DNA of 64,000 nucleotides from Ophioderma brevispina. Lineage: Eukaryota > Echinodermata > Ophiuroidea > Amphilepidida > Ophiodermatidae. Below are positions 1-10,980 of this stretch, piece by piece; the first letter of the stretch is position 1, and every line of letters starts with the position of its first letter. The translations under genes were made by a program, and so were the position numbers. Where the stretch lies: positions 31,649 through 95,648 of the forward strand of contig JAMKCH010012616.1 of assembly GCA_023653785.1 (NCBI GenBank), written 5' to 3'. The notes below the pieces were generated by a model that made no database searches, was not told the DNA's origin, and worked only from the letters and a program-made list of their open reading frames with translations.

Positions 1-60
1 ATCAATATGGCTATTAGGCAAATGACATGCTTGTAAATTTGACAAGCAGTTTTGAGAGGT

Positions 61-155
61 AAAACTGTGCCCGTTGTGCGTGTGTGCGCGTGTTTTTGCG
101 TGTGTGTGATGTGGGTGCGCGCGTGCGTGTTTTTGCGTGTGTGTGTGTGTGATAG
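61..155. repeat. TG-rich microsatellite
   Basis: Alternating purine-pyrimidine stretch made of imperfect TG, CG and TTTTTGCG steps, with two similar halves each ending in a pure TG run. Such alternation can adopt Z-DNA, but no function is implied. Positions 160-550 just after it show nothing recognisable. Confidence 0.85.
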
Positions 156-554
156 ATGGATGCTAAAAATATATTTTTACTGGTATAAGTTATAAAATGT
201 ATTTAGATTTGTCGCCATTTGTAGTTTGATCTCATTGTTCAAAAGCTACTGGATTTCAATTCCAATCATAAAAGGAATGCACGTGATATTATAAATTTGG
301 TATCAATACCAACCTCCTTGAGTACTTCCTTCAACTCTGCAATGGAGATAGTTCCCACTGTCATCGAAGTCACACTTAGAACAAGCCATCATAAAGGCTT
401 CCATAGCTTCAGTCAACGTCTAGTGTTTCTGCCGCCTTTTTTCGTCGCTAAAGTAAGTGTCTTTGCTTTCTATAAATTTGTCAGAAAAAAAGGGACAACT
501 ATGTACATTACCAGTCAAGCCAAGCTTTAAACTTTTGACACCCATTAAACACGT

Positions 555-860
555 GGGGGGGGGGGGGCACTTCTCAAGAAAAGGGGTATCATCGTGTCCA
601 AGCAATCACAAAAGCACCCTAAATACGTATTTTCGAAGCTGAATTTTAACACCTAAATACGGTATCAGCAGCGCAATTAATACCATACAAGTTCTTGATT
701 GGAATTTCTCCCCCAAACAAGTATCAGTAGCGCCGCAATTTTGCATACCTAAAAAGTATTTGTCTTTCTCCCACCCTAAAGCAAGTAATTGATGCGATTA
801 TTACCCCTTTATACGTAAAAACCCCCAAAACATATTCTTCCAATGTATTTTTGCACACCA
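555..860. repeat. G-tract dispersed repeat with ACCCTAAA-type units
   Basis: Begins with a run of about 14 G followed by CACTT, then a series of short units built on CACCCTAAA, CACGTATTTT and CAAGTAT. The same arrangement recurs at about 61,395-61,700 and, inverted, at about 63,330-63,530. It is therefore a dispersed family and not a gene. The short open frames across it are by-products. Confidence 0.6.
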
Positions 861-1760
861 GAGAGGCTTGTCTGAGCCTTGTGTTGTGTAATCATAAAAT
901 ATTGGGGAAAGTTATTTTTCAGCCAGGATATATCGGAGGAAAGGTTATTGTTAAAAGGGGAAAGGAATTGAGCCAGGGACGTATCCAATAATTCTCAGGA
1001 CGGCGGCACGGCTAGTCGATAAAAGTCGATGATATGGCCTTCTAGCGGCCATGCGCTACGTGGAAGCGGCGGGGGAGGGGGGGCGGGGGGGTGTTTGCAA
1101 TTCTTCACTTCCCAACGACATTTTCATGCGAATATTGATAGAAATATTTGAAATTTGTAAGCGATTCACTATAGCAAAATATATGTATGATAAAGGGCTA
1201 TGAAGGGGTAAAACAGATTGATGGGGTTAAATGTCACAGGAATTCATAGAGTAAGTGGCGCGGGAGGGGGGTGCGCCCTCTCTCTCGAGCGGAAGCGCGG
1301 CAATGGCATACCACGCAATGTTTGCTTTCCGAAACACATTACCTCATGCACATTTGGTAAAACTTATTGATATTTGAAGTGGTTAACTTTAAAATGCAGA
1401 TAGGCCAATGGTCGACCAGATAAAACAGTACAAAATCTAGTTATGCATGAAAGGTTTATTTGAACATATCATAAATTAAAGCGTGTGTTAATGAGCGGCA
1501 CGGGGTGGGTCGCGGAAACCTTGGGGGATATTAGTTTTCAAGACATTTCTCGGGGTTATAGGATCCGGGGAGGAATTGCATTTATAGAACGTTATTTTCG
1601 CCAATTATTTCCGCATTTTCAGCACAGCGAAAAATCGGCATTTTCCCTGAAAATTGCTGAATCCGCGCAATTATGCACCCAAATTATGTCCCAAAAGTTA
1701 TTTTAAGAAAATTATAAACCTAGAATTGACTGACATTTAAATAAATTATGAGTTGTAATT
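860..1760. other. No recognisable gene
   Basis: Unique-looking AT-rich sequence with two G-rich patches at about 1,065-1,095 and 1,255-1,275. The open frame at 1,485-1,706 has no recognisable motif and no splice or promoter context. Confidence 0.5.
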
Positions 1761-1774
1761 GCTAAAACATTGTC

Positions 1775-1945
1775 CGTTTGGAAAGACTTCCATATGTACC
1801 CCCCTCGTATATATTTACATGATACAAAATTTATTTTAAATTTGGCCTTGTTTCATCAAAAACAGAATAAACAGCTAAAATAATTAAATTTTATGTTGCA
1901 TGTAAATATATGAGGGGGGGATACATATGGAAGTCTTGCCTATTT
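1775..1945. mobile_element. Imperfect palindromic MITE
   Basis: Two arms of about 55 bp run in opposite directions around an AT-rich centre. Each outer arm reads AAGACTTCCATATGTA, then a C-run, then a TATATTTACATG segment. This is the shape of a non-autonomous inverted-repeat transposon. No clear target-site duplication could be assigned. Confidence 0.7.
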
Positions 1946-1989
1946 GAAAAAGCACTGACGAACACCCTAACTTAGTAGGCCTATCCACA

Positions 1990-2400
1990 TTTTTTTTTAC
2001 AGTGCAAATACTGTAAAATTTACAGCTTGTTGTAAAATGTATTACATCAAACTGTAAAATATACAGTAAATTTGAATCAAAACCTGTAAAAGCTATATTT
2101 TTGCGGGGTTTTGTTGGCAGAATTGCTACCAGTATTTTCCTGTAAAATTTACAGTATTTTTCCCTGTATATTTTAGTACTTAATGGTATAATTGAAAAAT
2201 AGTAGTGTATAATGATGTGGTTACTCATTAAATTTCGAATAAGTCTTCACTTTTAGATTTTGTCATTATAGGCCTGGAAAATTGGACATAAAATTTACAG
2301 TATTTTCCTGTATTTTCAAATTACAGCCAAATACTGTAAGTTTTGGGAAGTTTTTACAGTATTTTCCTGTATATTGCACTGTAATTTTTTACAGTGTAAG
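1990..2400. mobile_element. TTTACAG/CTGTAAA-rich inverted-repeat element
   Basis: About 410 bp in which TTTACAGT, CTGTAAAA and TTTTCCTGTA words recur in both orientations. The two ends are inverted copies, both containing TTACAGTGCAA close to the boundary. This looks like a MITE built of short subterminal repeats. The long minus-strand open frame over it (1,884-2,228) is low complexity. Confidence 0.65.
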
Positions 2401-3400
2401 TGATATAGAACCATTTTGGTATAGCGACATTATCAGGCAATCACAAAAGGAGTCGTCATTTCTCAATCTCAAACTAACAGGCCTGTACTAAAAATCATGT
2501 GTATGGTTTCTTTACCGCGCGTTACGCGGAAAATTTTGGAAATTTAGGGATTTGAAAGCACAGGTTTGAAGGCAAGTACAGACTTCCGGAACACTTTTTA
2601 TTTTTTTTATGCTGAAATGAATATGGACCCTAAATGCGTAAGTCCTCATTTAGAAAATATAACCCTTTTTCTTGATTTTTAGTGATTTTTAGACCCTTTT
2701 CACGTTACGTACGTAACGTGCCTGATCCTGTAAAAACTACCCTTTTTACGTGAATTCTTGGACACGGATGATACCCCCTTGTCTATGAAGACTGATCCCC
2801 CCGGGCATCTAAACAGAAATGTAAAGTGATGCAAAAACGGACAGTGACTTCTTATTTAGGGCCTGCAAGAAAGCATACCAACCTTGTAAGAAAAGTGTCA
2901 GGAAAAGGTGTCCAATTTTTCACATACTTCTGCTCCCGCTTTTCAAGATCTACTTTAAAGAGCTCCTGTTCTTCATCTGAATACTACAGTGATATCAAGA
3001 TTAAAAAAGGAAATACATATTGATTTCACCAACACCGCATACTTCGGGTGTATTAATGTAAAACTAGATTTGATGACATTATATCCATATTTTTTTTATA
3101 AGACCATTCTTTATTTGTAGTTCAAGTTCATGTTGATTTTTATATGGTTATTTAATATAAGAAATTATTCAATATCACGAAATGAAGTAGATTAGATAGA
3201 AGAGAGACACAAAGATGGGAAAGAAAAGATAAGATTTTTTTTCTAGACCAGTTTTGTATAACTTCTGGTGCTTTTTTGGGAAACAGTCCAATTCCAACTT
3301 CAAGCAAAATTTCAAAAGTAGTTGTGGGCATGTTGAAAACATGCAAATTAGCCTTCATCGTATGACTTCATTTTTTTATGGTCCTAATTTGTTTTATGGT
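2400..3400. other. No recognisable gene; one perfect palindrome
   Basis: AT-rich DNA with no domain-like open frame. It holds the perfect 20-bp palindrome CACGTTACGTACGTAACGTG at 2,701-2,720. Positions 2,640-2,790 resemble the ACCCTTTTTACGTG units of the G-tract repeat family. Confidence 0.5.
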
Positions 3401-3403
3401 CCT

Positions 3404-3740
3404 CGTTCGTTCGTTCGTGCAAGTCCAAAATCACAGTGGAAGATCCGTCTTTAACCAGCTGATAGCTTCATCATCCAGGTTGATCAGGCCTGGAATTCCT
3501 CTTGGGGATTTGTAGACCTCACAGTCATCCATGACGTGGCCAATGGCCCGTGGCTCTCCACAATCGCAGTTTGGTGAAGGTTCTACTCCGATCCCGTGAA
3601 GGAAGTTCTTTGTACGTACGACCAACGCCAGTTCTGAGTCTGTTGAGGTTGACCCATGCTTTCCTATCAAGGTCACAGCCTTTGGGCCTGCCAGACGGGC
3701 TGTCCTAATCTTCCCGAAAAATATCCAGTTTTGAAATAAC
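3404..3740 (-). pseudogene. Non-LTR retrotransposon, C-terminal fragment
   Basis: Minus-strand translation gives the end of a LINE polyprotein. A segment RKAWVNLNRLRTG is followed, after a one-base frame slip near a GTACGTAC run, by a Cys-rich knuckle with PNCDCGEPRAIGHVMDDC and the terminal GLINLDDEAISWL before the stop near 3,454. Such CxCG..H....C knuckles close many jockey/CR1-group ORF2 proteins. Just beyond the stop lies a short run of ACGA repeats (about 3,404-3,420), typical of LINE 3' tails. There is no RT domain here, so it is a 5'-truncated dead copy. Confidence 0.8.
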
Positions 3741-3859
3741 CAGCCGCTTTATAGTTGAGAAATTGACGTTTGATGAGAGGTCATTTTGTACACAAGTCTA
3801 TGGGGAGTTATTTAGTGGTGTGGTTCAATATGGGTATGTTTTGAATGCCAAGAGAAGCT

Positions 3860-5340
3860 GGGTATATTGTTGTGCCCAGCACAGGGAGTCCCCAGACCAT
3901 TTTCAATGGAGAGGGAAAGTCAAACTAAATCTGGAGAAACCGACTCCTCAGCGCATCACTAGATCATTTCGCAATTTCAAGAACATTGACTCTGATAAAT
4001 TCTCTGCTTCTCTTATGACCATTTCTATCCAGTTCCTGAATTTAATGATGTAAATGAACTTTTGAATTGGTACAGTTCAACTTCAACTAATGTTCTGAAC
4101 CAATTTGCCCCTGCTGAAACTCACACTCGTCCCTCGAGAAATCATCAGCCTTGGTACAATGACGAAGTTCATGCCTGCAGACGTGAAAGACATCGCACTG
4201 AACGAAAATGGCGTAAAACACGCTTGGAAGAGGACCGCGATAAATTTCTAACCGCTACTAAAGCTGTTTGTGATTGCATCCTTAAGGCTAAGAAATCATA
4301 CTATGCTAATAAACTCACTAATGCTGACATTGAAACTGTTTTTCAAATCACCAACTCCCAGCTCAACAACCAAAACAAACAGTTATCAGCTTTTGATGAT
4401 CCTAAAGACCTCGCCACTAGATTTGCTAGATTTTTCACAAATAATTTGTGATGATTTGGACAATTTTTTGGACAGGCCTGATGTTGCACAATGCTCAGAT
4501 GACTGCCCTGCCAGTTGTCGTTTTCTCACTGACTTTTTGAAGTGCCGTTTGATGAAGTACGCAAATTATATCAGATTCCTCAAATGCATCTTGCATCTTC
4601 ATCCCACATGGCTTCTTAAGCAACATATTGACCAACATTTGCCTGTAATTTACTGCAATTGTCAACAAGTCGCTTAACTCTGGAATTTTTCCAGCTATTG
4701 CCCACAGTGCAATAGTTACACCACTCATTGGAAAAAGAGGTTCTGAAAAATTACCGCCCTGTGAGCAACCTGATTGAGTTTTGTTCTTAAAGTTATCGAG
4801 AAAGGTAGATCCACCCAGCTCTTAGACCACCTCAATACAAACAATCTCATCGATCCATTCAGCCTACCGCTCTCTGCATAGTACTAAGACAGCCTTGGTT
4901 AAGGTTCTGTCGGACATTGTTTCTGATATTGACTCAAGACGTGTTGTTTTTGTTGTGCTTCTCGATATGAGCGCGGCTTTTGACACTGTGGACCATCAAA
5001 TTTTTCTGGACCGGCTTGAAAAGTGGTATGCAGTATCTGGTACCGCACATGCCTGGTTTTATATTTGAAAGGCTGGGCATCGCAAGTTGGCATATATGGC
5101 ACTCTGTCTGACCCTGTCATTCTTAGATTTGGTGTACCACAAGGTTCTGTAATCAGTGCTTGGCCCACTTTCATTTACCTGCTATTCTATACCTATTGGG
5201 GACATTTTGCACTCTCACCACTTAAGGTTTGCTGACGATTGCCAGATTTATGCTTCTTTCAACCCTCGCATTCCTGGTGAAAACATTCTTGCCAAAATAC
5301 TGATTGTATGCCAAGATAAGAACCTGGCTTTCTGCTAACT
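3860..5340 (+). pseudogene. L2/CR1-like LINE ORF2 fragment (RT domain)
   Basis: Plus-strand pieces join across several frameshifts. First come the endonuclease-RT linker (RNHQPWYNDEVHACRRERH, then AKKSYYANKL) and NYRPVSNLIEF. The RT core follows with LLDMSAAFDTVDH near 4,965-5,000, FGVPQGSV near 5,130-5,155 and the active-site box FADDCQIYAS near 5,228-5,257. The order and wording match the L2 branch of CR1-like LINEs. Frame breaks near 4,050, 4,445, 4,545 and 5,160 and an internal gap make it non-functional. The 3' part after the RT palm is missing. Confidence 0.85.
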
Positions 5341-5700
5341 AGGGTGAAATCGGGTAACTTTCACCCTATCAGGGATGTTTCGCATCACGACATAAAAGAT
5401 CCCATGAAAAAATAGCTATTGCGCACACCTTTGAACACTTTGTAGTGTATTTATTTTTTTATTTAGTGCAGGTATAGAAACCTAACAAGCATCAATAATG
5501 CTGAAAAGCATTAAGCTTTACAATATGAAAATACAATATACATCGATATAATTATTTTTTTAAAGCTCAAAATATACAACATTTAAAAGATGAAAAATGA
5601 AATACAAAATAAAGACATTTAGAATATTTAAAACAGTAAATTCAAAGGAAAGAGCAAACATAATAAAAAAAAAAAAATAGTTTTTTAAAAAAAAAAGCAC
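5340..5700. other. AT-rich spacer
   Basis: AT-rich sequence with A and T runs between two LINE fragments. It includes a small inverted repeat, TAGGGTGAAA/TTTCACCCTA, at about 5,340-5,371. No coding signal is seen. Confidence 0.5.
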
Positions 5701-7320
5701 AATAATTATTATAAAAGGTTGAGTTTACCAAGGTATTTAGTGTGAATTCTGTCATCTTTATTACGCTTTTTGGAAGCTCAAATCTTGTATTTTTCCTGAG
5801 GTTGAAATAATTATCTTTTTCTTTATTTTTTTTGGCGCATGTGACGCTGTCTGTTCATACTGGAGGAACTGCTGACCAAAGTTCAGAACCAAATCCTCCC
5901 TACTCCGGGGAAGGCCTCGTGATATTCAAGGAAAGTGAGAGATCTTAATAATGTGATATCTTTGCCAGGTGATCCTGCCAAGAACGTTTTTGAATCCTTT
6001 TCCCAATTGGAGAGAGACTGTTGTTTTGTAGACTGAATGCCAAACAGCGGCATGCGTATCCGAGCCAATAAGCGGCGGATATAGATCCGATATATGCGTC
6101 AGTCAGTTCTTCAACAGGAGCTCCAAACCCTCTAGTGAATATAGCAGAAAGAGTCGTTTGCTAGCCTTAGATATCATGTTTTTCACTTGTATGTCCCACT
6201 AATATTGAATGACCACACCAAGCAACTTCATGTTATTAACTGTTTCGAGAATCTCACCACCAAGACTAAGCAGGGGGCGGGATACGGAGTTTGGTGTTTT
6301 CATAAGGTTAACATGTAGGACATGACATTGGAAGGCTTGGAGCATTATCATTTTCTTTACACCATTCATCAAGGGTATTGAGATGTATGAAGTTCGTGGG
6401 GAAGAGAATCTGACTTAACATTTACAATCTCGCCAAGAGTGAGATCATCAAAACAAATTTCCAACGGGAATATGTAGTTAAAGCATCATTGACCACGACA
6501 CTGAAAATACAGGCCCCAGTTTGGTCCCTTGGGGGACACGCAGGTAATGGTCTTTAATTTGAAAGATGTCCCCTAAATATGACGCACTGAGTACGGTTGG
6601 TCAAGAAACTACAGATATGTGGTGGAAATTATGATCGGTCTCACCCCTGAGTGATGATTTTTAAGTAACAGCAACATTATGCTTATACGGTCAACAGCTT
6701 TTGTAAAGTCAAACTACACAGGTGCATATTTTCAGGATTATTCAACTGAAAAAAACAGTGTTGAGCATGTCACCAAGGTAATGAGTCGTACTGGTGTTGC
6801 TTGAACATTACCATTATTGTCTACAGTCCACTTTGAGAAAAATCATCTCTAAGTCAATTAGCTAAAAAAGCTTCGAAGACACGACCTAAAATTTTTGTTA
6901 GCGCAATAGGTCGTAGATTCGTTTGCATTAGTGGGTTTCTTAACCTTCGGCATGGGATAATAGCTGCTGTCTTCCACACAGATGGGAACGTACCCTCCTG
7001 AAGGCAGGCATTGAATATCTCACACAGAGAGGCTGAGAAAGCTCAAATGAGAATTCTTTGATCAACTTATGGGTAAATCTCCAGGGGACCAGCCTTCGAA
7101 GCATTCAGTTTAATTGAGGGCTTCCAAAAACATCAACACGATCAATTCTAGGGGGTGGTTGAGAGGGTAAATAGGCTGGATAGAAACCTCCAATCTGAGG
7201 TGGAGGAAGCTCACAACAAACAGCCGAGAAATGTTCATTCAATCACTTTCCTGGTAACAACGCTCAGCGGGCTCAGAAGGGTCACATCGATTGTACTAAA
7301 ACACAGCACTCAGACTTATC
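5700..7320 (-). pseudogene. Decayed LINE ORF2 with RT domain
   Basis: Minus-strand reading from about 7,300 downward gives successive RT blocks. They are a KLIKEFSFELSQPLCEIFNA segment with LQEGTFPSVWKTAAIIP (about 7,070-6,940), NLRPIALTKILGRVFEAF, QGTKLGP with a frame slip (about 6,505-6,530), and FVDDLTLGEIVN (about 6,430-6,457, the YxDD box). The thumb and C-terminal part follow (KLLGV, MISKASKRLFLLYSL, AAVWHSVYKTTVSLQL, EDLVLNFGQQFL). This is a jockey/CR1-group LINE of a different family from the plus-strand copy next to it. Many stops and shifts mark it as old. It lies opposite in orientation to the preceding L2-like copy. Confidence 0.8.
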
Positions 7321-8650
7321 ATTTAGTTGTTCCTCGGAAGTAAAAAGTTCTAAACTGCTGCTGAACAATTGTCATTTAATTTGAAAAATGATCAATAGTA
7401 ACGAAAAACCATTAAAAGCTACTTTGGTGTTGTTTTGCTTTGACATGTTTTCGTGTTTGTCCATATTTTTAGAACACCATTTGTGTCGGGTAACAGTCGC
7501 TAGAATAGCGAAATAATGTGAAACTAATGCAAGAGTTGTTGTTTTTTGGGGGGGTAAGTTTAGTCGCTACTCTTTAAAGAGCAAAGAAATATGAGTGTGA
7601 ATATATCAGACAGAGATTAAAGAATATCCCGGGATTTCGACAGCAGGGTTGTTCACTCCGTATAGAAGGAATAATGGTTGTGTTGATCCACGCTGAGCGA
7701 ACATACCCGATTTGCAATTTATTTTGACTTATTGAATTTCTTTTTAAAAAATAAATACAAAACAAGACAGGAGCGTCGGGTTGGTTTTTGTTAAAAAGGT
7801 CTTGGTGGGTGTGTGGGGGGGGGGGGGGGAGGAGGGGGAGGAGGGGGGCGGGGTCTAGGAGCCCCTGCAGTTTTTGATGTTGTTAAAATAGGTGAAATGT
7901 TAATGGTTTTTGTTGTCCAGATTTGTTGTCAGAATTGCGCCATAAAATTGAAATTCTAGCGCTTAATAATGTTGTGATATATATTATTAGGTCCTAAAAT
8001 AACCTAATCGTTTAGTGTTTTATTATTCAACAATATTAATAAGCGGTTTGCCACTGACCACAACTGGTTCCGGGTAATTTATTTTGGAAGGGTACAGTCT
8101 CCTCACCTCCTACATGGAGGCATGTGCCCCCCCTTCCCGCCCACGGGTTAAAGCCTACCATTTAAACCAAGATACATAATTTGTTTTGATTTTCTTTTTA
8201 TTGCCAGAGCTATATGGTTTTGAAATTAAATTTTTAGTGTTGTGAAATATTGAGGGTAAGTCAAGTGATACTGCCAGCATTTTTTGAATTCCATGGTTGT
8301 TTTTAAACATCAATTATGTATCAATCCACCCAGTTTCCATGACCAACCTGCTAGCCGGAGCAGACAGAAGACATGCTCTTCATGAGGATGTCGAAAGATG
8401 AACAGACCAGAAGAAGAAAACTTAATGTGGGGAAAAGATACTAGAACTTTTGTTGGCAGAGCAAAGCATTTTTGTATCAAGAATGACATATTTGTGGCTT
8501 AGAACTAAGGCGAGATTTCTACAACTACGATATAGTATGGATGAACACATTCAGAAGAGATTTAAATTGTTTTGTTGAAATTGTGTTACAACATCTAACC
8601 GACAGTAGAAGGTCTGTACACTTTAAGGCCAGAGTAGAAAGAATGTCAGA
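7320..8650. other. No recognisable gene
   Basis: AT-rich DNA with a purine-rich G/A patch at about 7,805-7,855. The minus-strand open frame at 7,574-7,765 shows no motif. Nothing else stands out. Confidence 0.5.
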
Positions 8651-8658
8651 CTAGACAG

Positions 8659-9631
8659 AGTGGTCCAAAAAAAAGTCTATCAACACTTTTTAATCTTCAA
8701 ATCTCAAAAGTGGGTGGTAGACATATCAAAATAATTTGAAGGTATTTATTACTACAGTATCTTGTGGAAACCTGGTGAAACGCATTGAAACAAAGCTGAA
8801 ATGACCAAAATGGCCACCATGAAGGAAAAAAGGTCAAAAAACCACTTTGCACCACCGTACATCTATGGCAGGTTGGTGGTCACGATTTGATCTATTGATA
8901 CACACATTGAACAACACGCACACTGTCATGGGACTTGGTGGGATTGGTAGTTAATAATAACCACAGGCTTAATGTATTTTGCGAAACGAAACGGAACTCC
9001 CATTGGATTACACGCTTATTCCGTTAGCACGTGTATGCATGCATGACGGTAATAAAGGTAATCAATGGGAGATTCTGTTTCGTTTCGCACAAATTACAGT
9101 AAGCCTAACACAAGGTAAAGAACTTAAGGCAATCGCAACTTATTTTCATAAATTTTACAAAACAAAATGGCTGCCAAATTTTTCTTTCTGATCTTGACCC
9201 AGACATGCAAACATTTGAAAATGGTACAAGTAGAGTCTTGATCAGTCTTGACAGTGCAAGTCTCTTCTGTTTAAATTCCCCAATGAAAAATAACCTTAAT
9301 ATATTTAAATGGCAATTTCAGTCAGTTTCACGGTGTTGAGATATTTTCATTCATTTCACAAGGTAAATCTTCAAACACACTCAAAGGTTGGGTCACGCAA
9401 TTGTATTGATTACATCTCTTAACCATCATGAATGCCCCAGCAAAGTGGTTTTTGACCATATTTCTCTACACGGCCGACATCATTTTGTTTATTTGAGCTT
9501 TGTTTTAATGCATTTCAACAGTTCTAACAAGATATGTAGTTAACAAATATCTTTAAAAAAATGTGATATATCCACACACTTTCGAGAAATTGCAGGCCAA
9601 ATATAAAGTATAAACCTTTTTTTGGACCACT
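8659..9631. mobile_element. DNA transposon remnant with long terminal inverted repeats
   Basis: Both ends start AGTGGTCCAAAAAAA, and the arms stay similar for roughly 230-250 bp (about 8,659-8,900 against 9,395-9,631). Shared segments in the same order include GTGGATATATCA-like, CATTGAAACAAAGCT-like and GGTCAAAAACCACTTTGC. No transposase is readable inside. A clear target-site duplication could not be fixed. The centre carries a second palindromic insertion. Confidence 0.75.
8964..9107. mobile_element. Small palindromic MITE nested in the long-TIR element
   Basis: Inverted arms of about 45 bp run from AGGCTTA at the edges through TGCGAAACGAAAC to CTCCCATTG. They enclose a short centre with GCATGCATG. 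The element sits in the middle of the larger inverted-repeat element, so it is probably a later insertion or that element's centre. Confidence 0.7.
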
Positions 9632-9719
9632 ATTATCCTTGAGATTTATCATCTTCTTTTCCATGTTTAGTTATTTTAAGTGATTGATCTGCAGTGCTCG
9701 TAAGAAGTACACATAAGTA

Positions 9720-10980
9720 TGGCCAGTATGACAGATTCCGATACCAATAGCCAGTTGAAAAAACATTAAGTCCAAAGAAACGCCCTAAAAAGATGCATTC
9801 AAAACAGTAAACACCCCTATGCTACACATGGCCAGTCCAGGAGCACCCACTGTGCTGATTGAGGAAGAGGAGGGGAAAAATGTGCAAGTATTTAATAAAA
9901 GTCACCGAGAGATGGGTGTGGGCAAAAAACTAGAATCAAGTCATGGTGGAAATGGGGATTGATATATTTAGGGATCATAAGAAAACAGAGTAGCAGCAAA
10001 ATGGTCTAACCGGCCATCAACATAGCAAAGCGGGAAAGGACTGGTACTATAATTTTATGTGCCGACACCCCCAGCTAAGCCTTAGAACACCAGAAAATGA
10101 GCGCAAAGAAGAGCCAAGATGACCAATGAGTCGGTGCTCAAGAATTTTATGATTGTTACTGAAACCATTGTCACCAACAATGGTGAAAGCCTAGATCCAA
10201 AATAGTCTTCAACTGCGATGAATGCAGGGTCCCGCTTGATTTCCGGCCTCAGAAAGTTGTAGCCGCAAAGACAACACGCAGTCTGTGGTCAATCAACAGT
10301 GGCGATATAGAACAATATAAAATCATGGGCTCTGGGATATTCTCCCAGTGCCATGCTCACCTATGGTTATTTACAAGGAGTCAGAACCAACAACCTTTTT
10401 GGTCGAGGGGGACACCTGAAGGCTGGGATGGTTCAGTTTAGCAAATCCAGGTGGATCAACTCTGCTTTTGAAAGGTGTTTGACAAAAATGTTTATTCATA
10501 TGTGAGAGATGTACGTTCTTCAAAGAAGGAAAGGGGATTTCTTTTGTTGAGGGATATAGTCCCAGAGACCATTCTACATGCTTGGACAAGTGGCCTTTTT
10601 AAAAAACATAGAAAGTGGTTGGTCTTCCTCCAAACACCAACAATGTGCTCCAACCACTGGAGTTTCATTACTTTCAAGTCACTGAAGGGTAGATGGGATA
10701 AGGTGTGTGAGAAATTCGCTCACGAGGGACCCCACAGGACCTTGGTCACAAAGACGAGCTTTGCTAAGGTGTTCCAGAAGGTGTGGGATGAAATTAGCAA
10801 CAACAAACAGGTCGTACAGAATGGCTTTAGTCGATTGGGATTCCCCGTTCCGTATAGATTGTCTATCAAAGATCATGTTGAAGGAAAGGAGTTTGTCGCT
10901 AGCTGAGGGCTTGAACAGACCGATGCCTAGTTCTTCATGTAGCAAAAACACATTCAGAGGGAAGCACAGAAAATAATGGT
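9720..10980 (+). pseudogene. Degenerate pogo/Tigger-like transposase
   Basis: Plus-strand pieces match the DDE_1 pogo/Tigger layout in order. GAPTVLIEEEEGKN (about 9,839) is the HTH-domain end. KDWYYNFMCRHPQ followed by LSLRTPEN (about 10,034-10,100) is the CENP-B-type domain end. VFNCDECRVPLDF and PQKVVAAK (about 10,212-10,275) hold the first catalytic Asp. ILP..PMVIYKG lies near 10,340-10,380. The longest open frame (10,475-10,906) has FKSLKGRWDKVCEKF, TKTSFAKVFQKVWDEI and NGFSRLGFPVP, equal to the family's late FxxLKxxW and FxxxxxxW blocks. The second catalytic Asp block is too eroded to read. Stops and shifts show it is inactive. Confidence 0.8.
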
